A stretch of 64,000 nt of DNA from Cupriavidus agavae (GCF_004217045.1 NZ_SGXM01000001.1:1674001-1738000); one strand, 5' to 3'. Shown: positions 36,177 to 44,657, counted from the first letter of the stretch. Translations and numbers: made by a program. Notes: a model not told the origin generated them from the letters alone.

Positions 36177-36203
36177 AAAATCACGAATTCAGACACCTGC
36201 TAT
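36177..36203. promoter_or_regulatory. 27-nt shared regulatory motif, copy 2 (oxidoreductase/LysR spacer)
   Basis: Sequence begins AAAATCACGAATTCAGAC and ends CTGCTAT, in the 115-bp divergent spacer between the ferredoxin oxidoreductase and the LysR gene. The core is CAG-N4-CTG. Pairs with the copy at 31116-31142. Confidence 0.7.
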
Positions 36204-36220
36204 TTGTTTTTCGGATACCC

Positions 36221-37189
36221 ATGAGCGCACCCCAACCGAAGGCCAGCCGTAGGAAGATGCAAGGCATCGAGAGCGCGTTTCCCGCCGCAAAAGAGATCAC
36301 GCTGCGGCAGATGCGCTACTTTCGCGCTGCGGCGGCGACGGGCCAGTTTTCAATGGCCGCTACCGAAGAACACGTTTCACAGTCCGCCATCACCAACGCA
36401 GTCCTGGCGCTGGAACAACTGCTTGGCGTCCGCCTGTTCGACCGCTTCCCACATGGCGTTGCACTGACCGCAGAAGGCAACCACCTGTACCAGCACGTCA
36501 CGCGCATTCTCGAATCGGTGGAAGATGCGCTGCGGCAGCCTCGCATTCGCCTGGATGCACTGGAGGGCAGTGTCAGCATCGCCGCCACCTATACCGTTCT
36601 TGGTTATTTCCTGCCCGGCCTGCTCGCGCGTTTCCGAAACAACTATCCCAACGTGGAACTGGATCTGCACGATCTTGATCGTCTCTCCGTCGAGGAACAG
36701 GTGCTGCGCGGAGACATAGAACTAGGAATCGTGCTGCTCTCGAACGTCGAGGAGCCCACCAGGTTCGGACACCGTCCGCTGATCCGCTCGCGTCGTCAGC
36801 TTTGGGCGGCGCCGGGTCACCCGCTACTGCAAGGGCCGCCCCCTACGCTCAGGCAGATTGCCGAGTATCCCTACATCCTTCTCACGGTCGACGAGGGCGA
36901 GGCTTCGACGATGCGCTACTGGCAGAGCAAACGGATCGCGCCGAACGTGGGGTTCCGAACGACTTCGATGGAAGCGCTGCGCGGACTGGTCGCCCACGGA
37001 TTCGGCGTGACCGTGCTCTCTGACATGGTCTTCCGGCCGTGGTCGCTTGAAGGCAAGGAAATCGAAGCGAGGCCGCTCGCCACGCCGGCACCGGATATGG
37101 AAGTGGGGGTCATCTGGCGCAAGGACACGGAACTGTCCGTGCCCGCTACCGCGTTGCGGGACTTCCTGATCTACGCGTGCAGCCGCTAG
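36221..37189 (+). CDS. LysR-family regulator, divergent from keto-acid oxidoreductase
   Basis: 322-aa LysR-type activator. The N-terminal winged helix (TLRQMRYFRAAAATGQFSMAATEEHVSQSAITNAVLALEQ, read across residues 27-66) is followed by a long linker helix and a periplasmic-binding-protein-like effector domain (about residues 110-315). An extra 25-residue basic leader precedes the usual family start. It is divergent from the oxidoreductase, and the shared 27-nt motif lies in the spacer, so it probably controls both this unit and liuABD, perhaps sensing a leucine- or aromatic-derived keto acid. It converges on the RraA-like gene with only 14 bp between stop codons. Confidence 0.9.
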   Translation: MSAPQPKASRRKMQGIESAFPAAKEITLRQMRYFRAAAATGQFSMAATEEHVSQSAITNAVLALEQLLGVRLFDRFPHGVALTAEGNHLYQHVTRILESVEDALRQPRIRLDALEGSVSIAATYTVLGYFLPGLLARFRNNYPNVELDLHDLDRLSVEEQVLRGDIELGIVLLSNVEEPTRFGHRPLIRSRRQLWAAPGHPLLQGPPPTLRQIAEYPYILLTVDEGEASTMRYWQSKRIAPNVGFRTTSMEALRGLVAHGFGVTVLSDMVFRPWSLEGKEIEARPLATPAPDMEVGVIWRKDTELSVPATALRDFLIYACSR

Positions 37190-37203
37190 TCGAATATCAC
37201 GCG

Positions 37204-37713
37204 CTATTGCTCGTGCAATGCCGCGTGACTGAGCAACAGTCCGTCTGCATCGACATAGACATATCCCCCGGCGCGAAAGGAAATGCCGGCGATGACAACA
37301 TCAGCATCCCGTTCGCCTTGTCCGTGCAGACCACCCCGCACGGGCACTGCGCCGAGGGCCAGCACACCAATATCGAGCGTAGCCAGCGTGACGCAGTCGC
37401 GCACATTGCCGTTGACGATCACACCGGCCCAGCCGTTGCCGACTCCCAACCGCGCCATCCTGTCGCCCAGTACCGCGACGCGCCGCGAGCCGCCTGCGTC
37501 GGCTACCAGCACGCGTCCGTGTCCTGGCTCCGACAGGTAGTCCCGAGTGGGGCCAGCATCCTCGAAGCAGGTGACCGTCGCAATTGGGCCGTGGAACGCG
37601 CTGCGTCCTCCATATGACTGGAACGGGGATGCGTAACCTTCGACATCATCCGGCCGGCTATCGGCGAGATCGCTGGTAGAGAATCTGTCGGCGCTATCTG
37701 TTGCCATGGTCAT
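37204..37713 (-). CDS. RraA-like / 4-hydroxy-4-methyl-2-oxoglutarate aldolase family
   Basis: 169-aa protein of the RraA/HMG-aldolase fold. Signatures are FHGPIATVTCFEDAGPTRDYL, HGRVLVADAGGSRRVAVLGDRMA, WAGVIVNGNVRDCVTLATLDIGVLALGAVP (the GxxRD-type substrate and metal motif) and FRAGGYVYVDADGLLLS. These proteins either inhibit RNase E (RraA) or cleave 4-hydroxy-4-methyl-2-oxoglutarate and 4-carboxy-4-hydroxy-2-oxoadipate to pyruvate. The Arg-Asp pair seen here fits an aldolase. It lies 9 bp after the TctC-type gene. With a tricarboxylate-type binding protein and an aconitase-family enzyme nearby, an organic-acid aldolase is more likely than an RNase regulator. Confidence 0.85.
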   Translation of the reverse strand: MTMATDSADRFSTSDLADSRPDDVEGYASPFQSYGGRSAFHGPIATVTCFEDAGPTRDYLSEPGHGRVLVADAGGSRRVAVLGDRMARLGVGNGWAGVIVNGNVRDCVTLATLDIGVLALGAVPVRGGLHGQGERDADVVIAGISFRAGGYVYVDADGLLLSHAALHEQ

Positions 37714-37722
37714 GTCCCATGC

Positions 37723-38703
37723 TCAGTTCAACGTCGCGCCGGCCTGCTTGACGATCCTGGCATGCTTGTCGAGTTCGGTCTTCATGAACGCACCGGCGCT
37801 CTCCGACGCAGCGGTCGACACAATGACGCCTTGCTGCACAAGTTGCTCCTGCACGTCCTTGTCCTGCAAGGTTGCCTTGATCTTCGACTGAAGCTGCGCA
37901 ACGTTTTGCGCCTGCATGCCAGCGGGGCCGACGATGGCAAGCCACGCATCGAAGTTGTATTGCGGAAGCCCCGATTCCGCGAGTGTCGGCACATCGGGGA
38001 GGCCGGGCACGCGCTGCGTCGTTGACACCGCAATAGCCTTGAGCTTGCCGGCCTTGACGAGAGGCAACACCGTCTGCAAGGTGAGGAAGCCGAGCTGGAC
38101 CTGACCGCCGACCAGATCGGTGGTGTAATTGCCCGCGCCCTTGTAGGGGACGTGGCTGACTTCGACTTTCGCCTCGCTGGCGAACAACTGACCTGCGAGA
38201 TGGAGCACGGTGCCATTGCCCGACGAGCCGTAGTTGAACTCGCCCGGCTTGGACTTCAGCAACGCTACGAGTTCCTTCGTGTTGTTCGCGCGGACTGACG
38301 GGTTGACAACCAGCACCAGCGGCAGCGTGCCAATGACGGTGATGGGCGTAATGTCCTTCAACGCGTCGTACGGCATGTTCTTGTAGATGAACGGGTTGAT
38401 GACGTGATTCGATGAGATCAGGCCGAGCGTCGTGCCGTCCTTCGGGGCACGCACAAGCTGTTGGGTGCCCGGCACGCCGCCCGCACCGGGCAGGTTTTCC
38501 ACCACCACGGAGTGGCCCAGGTTCTTGGACAGCGACTGGCTCATCGCGCGCGCTACGGCATCGGCTTGCGAACCGGCCTGCGTCGGCACGATCAGGCGAA
38601 TGGGTGTCTGTGCCTGGGCCGGAGAGATACTCGCGGAAACCAATACGAGCGACGTCATTACGGCAAATGCATGACGCACTTGCTTCCGAAGTGGGGTGGG
38701 CAT
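37723..38703 (-). CDS. Tripartite tricarboxylate transporter substrate-binding protein (TctC/Bug family)
   Basis: 326-aa periplasmic binding protein. A signal peptide of about 31 residues ends PAQA|QTP. Bug-family signatures are IRLIVPTQAGSQADAVAR, VVENLPGAGGVPGTQQLVRAPKDGTTLGL, and YGSSGNGTVLHLAGQLF. Bug proteins bind carboxylates and related small molecules. Betaproteobacteria have many orphan members without the TctA/TctB membrane partners, and none is present here. ATG 38703 is preceded by GGAGACAGGA. Cotranscribed with the RraA-like gene, so the ligand is probably an organic acid that this enzyme set handles. Confidence 0.92.
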   Translation of the reverse strand: MPTPLRKQVRHAFAVMTSLVLVSASISPAQAQTPIRLIVPTQAGSQADAVARAMSQSLSKNLGHSVVVENLPGAGGVPGTQQLVRAPKDGTTLGLISSNHVINPFIYKNMPYDALKDITPITVIGTLPLVLVVNPSVRANNTKELVALLKSKPGEFNYGSSGNGTVLHLAGQLFASEAKVEVSHVPYKGAGNYTTDLVGGQVQLGFLTLQTVLPLVKAGKLKAIAVSTTQRVPGLPDVPTLAESGLPQYNFDAWLAIVGPAGMQAQNVAQLQSKIKATLQDKDVQEQLVQQGVIVSTAASESAGAFMKTELDKHARIVKQAGATLN

Positions 38704-38837
38704 TCCTGTCTCCGTCTATTGTGTGACACCGCCTCCGTGGGCGACATCTGGTTGGACGGAGTGTAGTGCGACGGCCTGCGTCAGAAGAGTGCTATTCCGG
38801 GGCACCGGCTATCGCACTCAGGCATAGCGTAGTTTCC

Positions 38838-39728
38838 CTAACCTTCCTGTCTAAGGGTGTCGATCAGCGCAGTCACCGCGCGCAGGCGCGGCGTCTTGTA
38901 TGGCGAGTAGACGAGGAGGTGCCTGCTGCTCCATGCCTCGTGCAAAGGAATGCGCATGAAACGCTCGGTCCCGGCATAGGCAGCGCTCGCGCTTGCCGGC
39001 AGCACGGCGATGCCCAGGCCTGCCTCAACCATACGGCAGGCGGCCTCGAAGCTGGAAACGGTGACGCTCTGGTTGAAAGGCTTGCGCAGATTCGTCGCCT
39101 GTTCGCCAAGCTCCTTCGCCAGCGCACCACCGGCCTGAACGACCACGAGGGGATGGTCGAGCACTTCGACAAAGCGCAGACGTTCGCGGTTCGACAGCGG
39201 ATGTTCGTTCGGCACCACCACGTTGAGCGGATCGACAGCAAACGGCCACGACTCCAGGCCGGGCACGCCACTCGTCGCAACCCCGATCCCCACATCGGCG
39301 GCATCGTCAAGACAAGCGCGGATGCACTCTGCCGTCGAACGCTCGAACAACGCGATCCCGACATGCGGATAGGCTTGCTTGAAACGGTGCAGCCGCTCCG
39401 GCAGGAAGCCGATGATCGCCGAGGGGCTGGCCGCCAGCCGCACTACGCCGCCCACCTGTTCGCCAAGATCCTGTACTTCGCGTGCAAAGGAGACGATGTC
39501 CGCATTGAGTTTGCGGCCCAGTTCCAGCGCCCGTTCGCCCGCGTTGGTCAGCACCACGCCAGTGGTCGAGCGCACGAAGAGGGTCACCCCGAGACTCCGC
39601 TCCAAATCCGCGATGCGGCGGCTCAGCGCCGACTGCGCGATGTGTTCCAGTTCCGCCGCGCGCTTGATGGAACCTTCCCGCGCCACCGTGAGAAAGAGCT
39701 GGATGCTGACAGGGTCGATGCGATGCAA
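38838..39728 (-). CDS. LysR-family regulator, divergent from aconitase-family gene
   Basis: 296-aa LysR-type regulator: winged helix FLTVAREGSIKRAAELEHIAQSALSRRIADLE (read across residues 12-43), then the effector-binding domain (about residues 90-290, including VRLAASPSAIIGFLPERLHRF). The frame opens with TTG at 39728; no nearby ATG fits, so TTG appears to be the real start. It faces the aconitase-porin-BPL_N unit across a 108-bp spacer and lies upstream of tctC and the RraA-like gene on the same strand, so it may control both sides. Confidence 0.88.
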   Translation of the reverse strand: MHRIDPVSIQLFLTVAREGSIKRAAELEHIAQSALSRRIADLERSLGVTLFVRSTTGVVLTNAGERALELGRKLNADIVSFAREVQDLGEQVGGVVRLAASPSAIIGFLPERLHRFKQAYPHVGIALFERSTAECIRACLDDAADVGIGVATSGVPGLESWPFAVDPLNVVVPNEHPLSNRERLRFVEVLDHPLVVVQAGGALAKELGEQATNLRKPFNQSVTVSSFEAACRMVEAGLGIAVLPASASAAYAGTERFMRIPLHEAWSSRHLLVYSPYKTPRLRAVTALIDTLRQEG

Positions 39729-39729
39729 A

Positions 39730-39739
39730 GGGTATACCC
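39730..39739. promoter_or_regulatory. Palindrome GGGTATACCC next to LysR start
   Basis: Perfect 10-bp palindrome one base upstream of the LysR start codon, in the divergent spacer. Possible autoregulatory site; no second copy seen nearby. Confidence 0.3.
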
Positions 39740-39836
39740 GCTATCTTGGTCTGCGATACCGGGAATGCTACATCAGCGCTTCACCTTGCGGAACGCACCG
39801 ACGTAAAGTCCAACAAAATCCCACAGGAGCACCCCC

Positions 39837-41813
39837 ATGAACGTCCTCGAGGCCGCCGGCCGTATCTTGTATCTGGCCGACTCGTCGACGGCGATGGCGC
39901 AGCAACTGGCGGGCGAGGATCTGACACTGGCTGCTGCAGGGCCGCTACGCGACGACGTTTCCACCGACGAGATCACGCCCGTCCCTATCCTCACGCATTA
40001 CGACGATGCGCTCGGACGCTATCCCTACACTGGCTACAAGGCCGGCGACACGCTGCCCTTCGTTCCCGATTCGGTTCGCATTGGCAAGTTCGGCGTCACG
40101 GTTGCCGGCAACCGGTATGGCAAGGGCTCGTCACGCGAGCACAGTCCGGCTGCCGAGAAGCTCGCCGGTATTCGCCTGGTCGTGGCAAAGAGCTTCGAGC
40201 GCATCTACCGCCAGAACGCCGACAATATCGGCCTCTACACGTCCACGGACTTCGGACTCGTGGCACGCCTGGAAGCGGGCGAGCCGATTCCGGTCGACGA
40301 TCTCGTGGCTGGACGCGACGCCCTCGCCGCGTCAGTCCTCAAGCATGGCGGCCTGCTGAAGTTTGGACAGCAATACCTCACGCGCGTACAGCCAGCCGGT
40401 ACCGTTGACGACCAACAACCGCAAACGCTGTTCGAGAAAATCGTCCGGCGCAACTTACTGTCGACACCGGTCACGCCCGCACATCCGAATCCTGGCGACG
40501 GCATTTTCGTGCAGGCGCACTGGCGATTCATCCACGAGTACTACACGGGCATGTGTGCACACATGTTGCATGCCAATTTCGGCAAACCTGTGCAACTCAA
40601 GCAGGCTGACCATATTGTCGTCTTCGAGGATCACACGTCCTACGTGACGGAGAGTCCGGCGCATGTGCGCAACGGTCTGGTCGAGAACGTCGTGCAGATG
40701 CGGTACGCGCAGCGCGACTTCGTCAAGACCTATGGGCTGACGTTTCACCGCACGCTGACTGACGAGGAAGTGCGCCTAGACGACGGCAGCAATGTCGCAG
40801 GCATCTCTCACGCGATGATGGCCGAGCGCTACGCGCTACCAGGACAGGTCGTCGTCGGCACCGACTCGCATACGCCGCACAGTGGCGCGCTGGGTTGTGT
40901 AGCCTTCGGTGTCGGCACCACAGACATGGCGAATGCGTTCGTCACCGGTGCGGTGCGGATGACGTTGCCGGAATCGATCCGCGTGGTGCTCGATGGCACG
41001 CTGCAGGCCGGCGTGACCGCCAAGGACGTGGTGCTGCAACTGCTGGCCCAGCCCGCCATCAAATCCGGCGCCGGCGTGGGAAAAGTCTTCGAGTTCACGG
41101 GCCCGGTGGTATCGGCGATGAGTGTCGACGAGCGCGCGACGCTGACCAATATGTGTGCCGAACTCGGCGGCTTCACGGGCATCGTGGCGCCGGATGCGGA
41201 GACCGTGCGCTTTCTTCGCGAACGGCGCGGGATCGAATTCGAAGTGGAACCATGGATGTGCAGCGATGACGGCGCGCGCTACGCCTCCACGCTCGAAGTG
41301 GATTGCAGCACCCTGACTCCGATGATCGCGCGGCCAGGCGATCCCGGCAATGGACTCCCTATCGGCGAGCTCGACGAAACGGTAAAGGTCGACATTGCCT
41401 ACGGCGGGTCCTGCACCGCTGGCAAGCGCGAGGACTTCGACCAATACCACGCTGTGTTCCAGTGGGCATCCGAACGTGGACTGCGCATTCCCGAGCACGT
41501 CACGCTGTACCTTCAGTTCGGCACCACCGACGTACGAGACTACTGCCAGAAGCAAGGCTATATGACCGCATTCGATGCGGTCGGTGCACGCATCCTCCAG
41601 CCCTCCTGCGGCGCATGCGCGAATTGCGGCCCCGGCTCTTCCACCAGCCCTGAGCAGGTCACCGTGAGTTCCATCAACCGCAACTTCCCGGGCCGTTCCG
41701 GACCCGGCAAGGTCTGGCTGGCCAGCCCCCCTACCGTCGCGGCGAGTGCTATCGCAGGCATGCTGACGTCCTTCGAAGACTTGCAGCGACGCACGCCCGC
41801 GCAGACTCGCTGA
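39837..41813 (+). CDS. Aconitase-family hydratase with N-terminal swivel domain
   Basis: 658-aa protein fusing a LeuD-like swivel domain (residues about 1-190: LRDDVSTDEITPVPIL, GNRYGKGSSREHSP) to a LeuC/aconitase catalytic part (about 205-650). The latter has GTDSHTPHSGALGCVAFGVGTTD, GGSCTAGKREDF and the 4Fe-4S cysteine motif LQPSCGACANCGPGSS. Canonical aconitases have the swivel domain at the C-terminus, so the order is permuted. The substrate is unlikely to be simple citrate; citraconate, methylaconitate, homoaconitate-like or aryl-substituted malates are possibilities. CAGGAG precedes ATG 39837. It is followed by a porin and a BPL_N protein on the same strand, and is divergent from LysR. 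Confidence 0.9.
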   Translation: MNVLEAAGRILYLADSSTAMAQQLAGEDLTLAAAGPLRDDVSTDEITPVPILTHYDDALGRYPYTGYKAGDTLPFVPDSVRIGKFGVTVAGNRYGKGSSREHSPAAEKLAGIRLVVAKSFERIYRQNADNIGLYTSTDFGLVARLEAGEPIPVDDLVAGRDALAASVLKHGGLLKFGQQYLTRVQPAGTVDDQQPQTLFEKIVRRNLLSTPVTPAHPNPGDGIFVQAHWRFIHEYYTGMCAHMLHANFGKPVQLKQADHIVVFEDHTSYVTESPAHVRNGLVENVVQMRYAQRDFVKTYGLTFHRTLTDEEVRLDDGSNVAGISHAMMAERYALPGQVVVGTDSHTPHSGALGCVAFGVGTTDMANAFVTGAVRMTLPESIRVVLDGTLQAGVTAKDVVLQLLAQPAIKSGAGVGKVFEFTGPVVSAMSVDERATLTNMCAELGGFTGIVAPDAETVRFLRERRGIEFEVEPWMCSDDGARYASTLEVDCSTLTPMIARPGDPGNGLPIGELDETVKVDIAYGGSCTAGKREDFDQYHAVFQWASERGLRIPEHVTLYLQFGTTDVRDYCQKQGYMTAFDAVGARILQPSCGACANCGPGSSTSPEQVTVSSINRNFPGRSGPGKVWLASPPTVAASAIAGMLTSFEDLQRRTPAQTR

Positions 41814-41848
41814 ATCACTGATCCACTGATTCACCACGGTTTATCCCG

Positions 41849-41870
41849 CGCAGTCCCGTTCCGGACTGCG
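41849..41870 (+). terminator. Hairpin between aconitase-family gene and porin
   Basis: 8-bp arms CGCAGTCC (41849-41856) / GGACTGCG (41863-41870), loop CGTTCC, no U-tract. It could attenuate read-through into the porin rather than stop it. Confidence 0.4.
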
Positions 41871-41954
41871 GGAGAACGTTCGCCCTGATTCGCATGAAGT
41901 GCCAGTCAAAAGGCACGTAACAACCATACCAAACCAGAACACAAGGAGGAGACC

Positions 41955-43046
41955 ATGAAGGAAAAACTGATGACGGTCGCTGCATTGGCAGCACTATCGC
42001 CCCTGGCATTCGCACAGTCCTCGGTCACGCTGTACGGTGTTGCCGATGCTGGCGTGGAGTACCTCAACCATGCCAACGCCAATGGCAACAGTCTGACGCG
42101 CCTGACATCGGGCAACATGTCGGGCTCGCGTTGGGGCCTGCGCGGCGTTGAGGACCTGGGCGCGGGGACCAAAGCACTGTATGTGCTGGAGAGCGGCTTC
42201 GAGATCGACACCGGCGTAGCATCGCAGGGCGGCCGGCTGTTTGGCCGGCAGGCGTATGTCGGCCTCGAGCACCGTCTGGGCCGGCTCACGCTCGGCCGGC
42301 AACAGAATGCGTTGTATGACCTGCTGATCAACTATGACCCGATGGTGCTGGGCGCACGCTACTCGTTGCAGATGGTCGATTCGTCATTCGTCGGCCGCTA
42401 CGACAACATGGCGAAGTACACCGGCAAGTTCGGACCTGTAACCGCCATTGCCCTCTACAGCTTCGCGCGAGGCACCTCGATCACAAGCGGCGGCGCGACG
42501 TCGTTCGCTGGCGAAGTGCCCGGCGACCCGAAGAGCGACCAGGCGCTCAGCGCCGGCTTTGACTATTCGTCCGGCCCCATTGGTATGACCGCGATCTACG
42601 ACCAGCAACAAGGCACGTTGGGCATCACAGGACAGAACACGAGCCAGCGCGACCGTCGCATCGCCGTGGCCGGCAGTTTCAAGTTCGGCACCACCGGCAA
42701 GCTGTTCGCAGGCTATCGCTGGCTGAACGGGGATATCGGCGTGCTGGCAGGGCAGCCTTCGAAGCGCAGCGATGTCTACTGGCTCGGCTACCAATATCAG
42801 ATACTGCCGGCACTCAGCCTGACCGCAGCGAGCTATTACTTCAACGACAAACGCACGGGCCGTGACCCGTGGAGCCTGATCGGGTCTGCCAACTATGTGC
42901 TCTCCAAGCGCACCGACGCGTTCCTCAACGTGGGCTATGCTCGGAACAAGGACGGTTCCAACCTTGGCCTGAACGGCTTCGGGACCAGCATCACACCGGG
43001 TAACAATCAGACAGGGGTGATGCTCGGCTTGCGTCACAAGTTCTGA
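41955..43046 (+). CDS. Gram-negative porin (betaproteobacterial type)
   Basis: 363-aa trimeric porin. Signal peptide cleaved after PLAFA|QSS, mature start SSVTLYGVADAGVEYL, then MSGSRWGLRGVEDLGAGTKALYVLESGFE and RLFGRQAYVGLEHRLGRLTLGRQ, ending with Phe (GLRHKF). Strong GGAGGAGACC site before ATG 41955. It sits between the aconitase-family gene and the BPL_N gene, so it probably admits the organic acid handled by this cluster. Similar in build to the porin at 21960 but clearly a separate gene with different loops. Confidence 0.93.
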   Translation: MKEKLMTVAALAALSPLAFAQSSVTLYGVADAGVEYLNHANANGNSLTRLTSGNMSGSRWGLRGVEDLGAGTKALYVLESGFEIDTGVASQGGRLFGRQAYVGLEHRLGRLTLGRQQNALYDLLINYDPMVLGARYSLQMVDSSFVGRYDNMAKYTGKFGPVTAIALYSFARGTSITSGGATSFAGEVPGDPKSDQALSAGFDYSSGPIGMTAIYDQQQGTLGITGQNTSQRDRRIAVAGSFKFGTTGKLFAGYRWLNGDIGVLAGQPSKRSDVYWLGYQYQILPALSLTAASYYFNDKRTGRDPWSLIGSANYVLSKRTDAFLNVGYARNKDGSNLGLNGFGTSITPGNNQTGVMLGLRHKF

Positions 43047-43082
43047 CGCCCGACATCCCAGCATGAGAGCGTAAGGAGCGGT

Positions 43083-43889
43083 ATGCCGAAGAACCAGATC
43101 CTGACCTATGTCGATGCCGGCGCATCGGATTGGACGGCAGTTCTCATGCGTGCCGTGGCACACCAGCTTCCCACTGGCAGCTACGAAATCCGCGCGGTGG
43201 TGGCCGACGATATTCGCTTCGACAGCACACTGTTCGACGATGCCGCATTGTTCATCATGCCCGGAGGTGCCGACCTTCCCTATTGCGCGTTGCTGAACGG
43301 CGCACCCAATGCGCGGATTCGAACTTATATCGAAGCTGGCGGCAACTATCTCGGAATCTGTGCCGGCGCCTACTACGCCTGTCGCGAGATCGCCTTCCAC
43401 GCCGGCACGCGGGGCGCAATATGTGGAAGCCGCGAACTACGTCTGGTCAATGCCGCTGCAGTCGGCTCCCTGCCAGAGCTGACTTCTGGCAAGTTGTACG
43501 ACGGCACACCTGGCACTGCGGCGGCCGTACGGCTACGCACCACCGAAGCGCTTTCTCCGGAATCCATTGTGGTTCGCAGCCACTATCACGGTGGCTGCCG
43601 ATTTGACTTCGGCGGACCTGTTCCGGCTGGCACCGAGGTTCTCGCGACCTATGCCGACACCAACGAGGTCGCGCCCGCAATCGTCGCCGCCAGAGTGGGG
43701 CTGGGCACCGCGGTTCTCACGGGAGTGCACCTGGAGATATCCGCAGAAGATTTCGCTGAAATGCTTGCGGCTCACCCGGACAGCGCGAGACATCAGGAAA
43801 TTTGCGGCTTGCTCGCGACTGACTGCAATCAGCGCCAAAACGTGTTTCGACAGGTTCTAAGGCGCGCCGGCCTCGTACTCAATGCTTGA
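43083..43889 (+). CDS. Stand-alone BPL_N (class I amidotransferase-like) protein
   Basis: 268-aa protein resembling the N-terminal domain of eukaryotic biotin-protein ligases (BPL_N), which has a class I glutamine-amidotransferase fold. Features: DDAALFIMPGGADLPYCALLNG, the nucleophile elbow GGNYLGICAGAYYACREI with Cys near residue 99, and RSHYHGGCRFDFGG, a candidate histidine region. No biotin-ligase catalytic domain follows. The function of bacterial stand-alone members is unknown; hydrolysis of an amide or peptide is a possibility. It starts 36 bp after the porin with GGAGCG upstream, so it belongs to the aconitase-porin unit. Confidence 0.8.
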   Translation: MPKNQILTYVDAGASDWTAVLMRAVAHQLPTGSYEIRAVVADDIRFDSTLFDDAALFIMPGGADLPYCALLNGAPNARIRTYIEAGGNYLGICAGAYYACREIAFHAGTRGAICGSRELRLVNAAAVGSLPELTSGKLYDGTPGTAAAVRLRTTEALSPESIVVRSHYHGGCRFDFGGPVPAGTEVLATYADTNEVAPAIVAARVGLGTAVLTGVHLEISAEDFAEMLAAHPDSARHQEICGLLATDCNQRQNVFRQVLRRAGLVLNA

Positions 43890-43969
43890 GGATGCAGTTC
43901 TGATCTTCCGACAACCTGCGCCGCCGTGGTCGCCGGCCTGAGAAGATGCTCCGCAGAGGATGACAACAG

Positions 43970-44314
43970 TTAACTGACCTGGACAATATCGTGGTCGCGC
44001 AACTTGTCGTCCTGCGATAGCACAAGACGCTTCGTCGTGACTTCGATCAGCGGCTGCAGGGCCTTGACTGCCTGCTGGGTGAGGGGATGTGGGTGTGCAA
44101 GACGCAATCTGCGGCGCACGTTATCAAAGTAGGCGGTGAAATACTCAGCCAACGCCGCGGCATTGCGGTTGGCCTCACCGATCGAATCGGTGCGGAGCCG
44201 GAAGCAAATTTCCTTGGGAACCGCATCGCCAGCAAAGGCACGCACGTGCGTCGGCAGGGCCATCCGGAAATACGGTTTGCCGTTGCGGACTTTGATGTAG
44301 GAGGGAAATTTCAT
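43970..44314 (-). pseudogene. Truncated phage-type integrase (N-terminal remnant)
   Basis: 114 codons encode the N-terminal part of a tyrosine-recombinase-type integrase. The segment YIKVRNGKPYFRMALPTHV is the typical DUF6538-like start, followed by a helical SAM-like region (FRLRTDSIGEANRNAAALAEYFTAYFDNVRRRL). Full-length relatives have several hundred residues with a C-terminal catalytic domain (R..HxxR..Y); none of that is present. ATG 44314 follows GGAGAGGTGG-type sequence. The remnant lies 116 bp from tRNA-Ser, a classic integration site, so it marks a decayed element. Confidence 0.75.
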
Positions 44315-44397
44315 GGAAGCCACCTCTCCATGGTACGCCGTCTGGTACAGACGATGGGACAGTGGCACGGACTTAGTGGCCCGATTCTAAACCAGAA

Positions 44398-44419
44398 CCC
44401 GGCCCCCGCAGGGGCCGGG
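44398..44419 (-). terminator. GC-rich terminator hairpin after tRNA-Ser
   Basis: Perfect 9-bp arms CCCGGCCCC (44398-44406) / GGGGCCGGG (44411-44419), loop CGCA, 8 nt beyond the tRNA CCA end on the minus strand, followed by a mildly U-rich stretch. Confidence 0.7.
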
Positions 44420-44427
44420 CTGTCTTC

Positions 44428-44522
44428 TGGCGGAGACGGAGGGATTCGAACCCTCGATCCGGGTTTTGGCCCAGATGCTCCCTTAGCAGGGGAGTGCCTT
44501 CGACCTCTCGGCCACGTCTCCC
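44428..44522 (-). tRNA. tRNA-Ser (anticodon GCU)
   Basis: On the minus strand: acceptor GGAGACG pairs with CGTCTCC; D-arm GTGGCCGAGAGG; anticodon loop CTGCTAA with GCT at 44485-44487; a long variable arm (CATCTGGGCCAAAACCCGGAT region); and TpsiC arm GAGGGTTCGAATCCCTC. Discriminator G and an encoded CCA (44428-44430). The long class II variable arm and anticodon identify serine (AGC/AGU codons). Confidence 0.97.
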
Positions 44523-44657
44523 AAACCTGCGTTGTGCGAGGGAGGCCGCACAACGAAGCGCGTATTCTAGCGAGACAGTTGCAGCCGGTCAACGGATTTT
44601 CGATGACCCATGACAAAAATCGCTGCAATCGCCCGCCAGAAAAACTTCAGAATCCGA

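Noticed and set aside
44428..44450. Direct repeat of the tRNA-Ser 3' end as an attachment-site pair
   Set aside because: I looked for a second copy of the tRNA 3' segment to the left and did not find one in the window, so no att pair is claimed.
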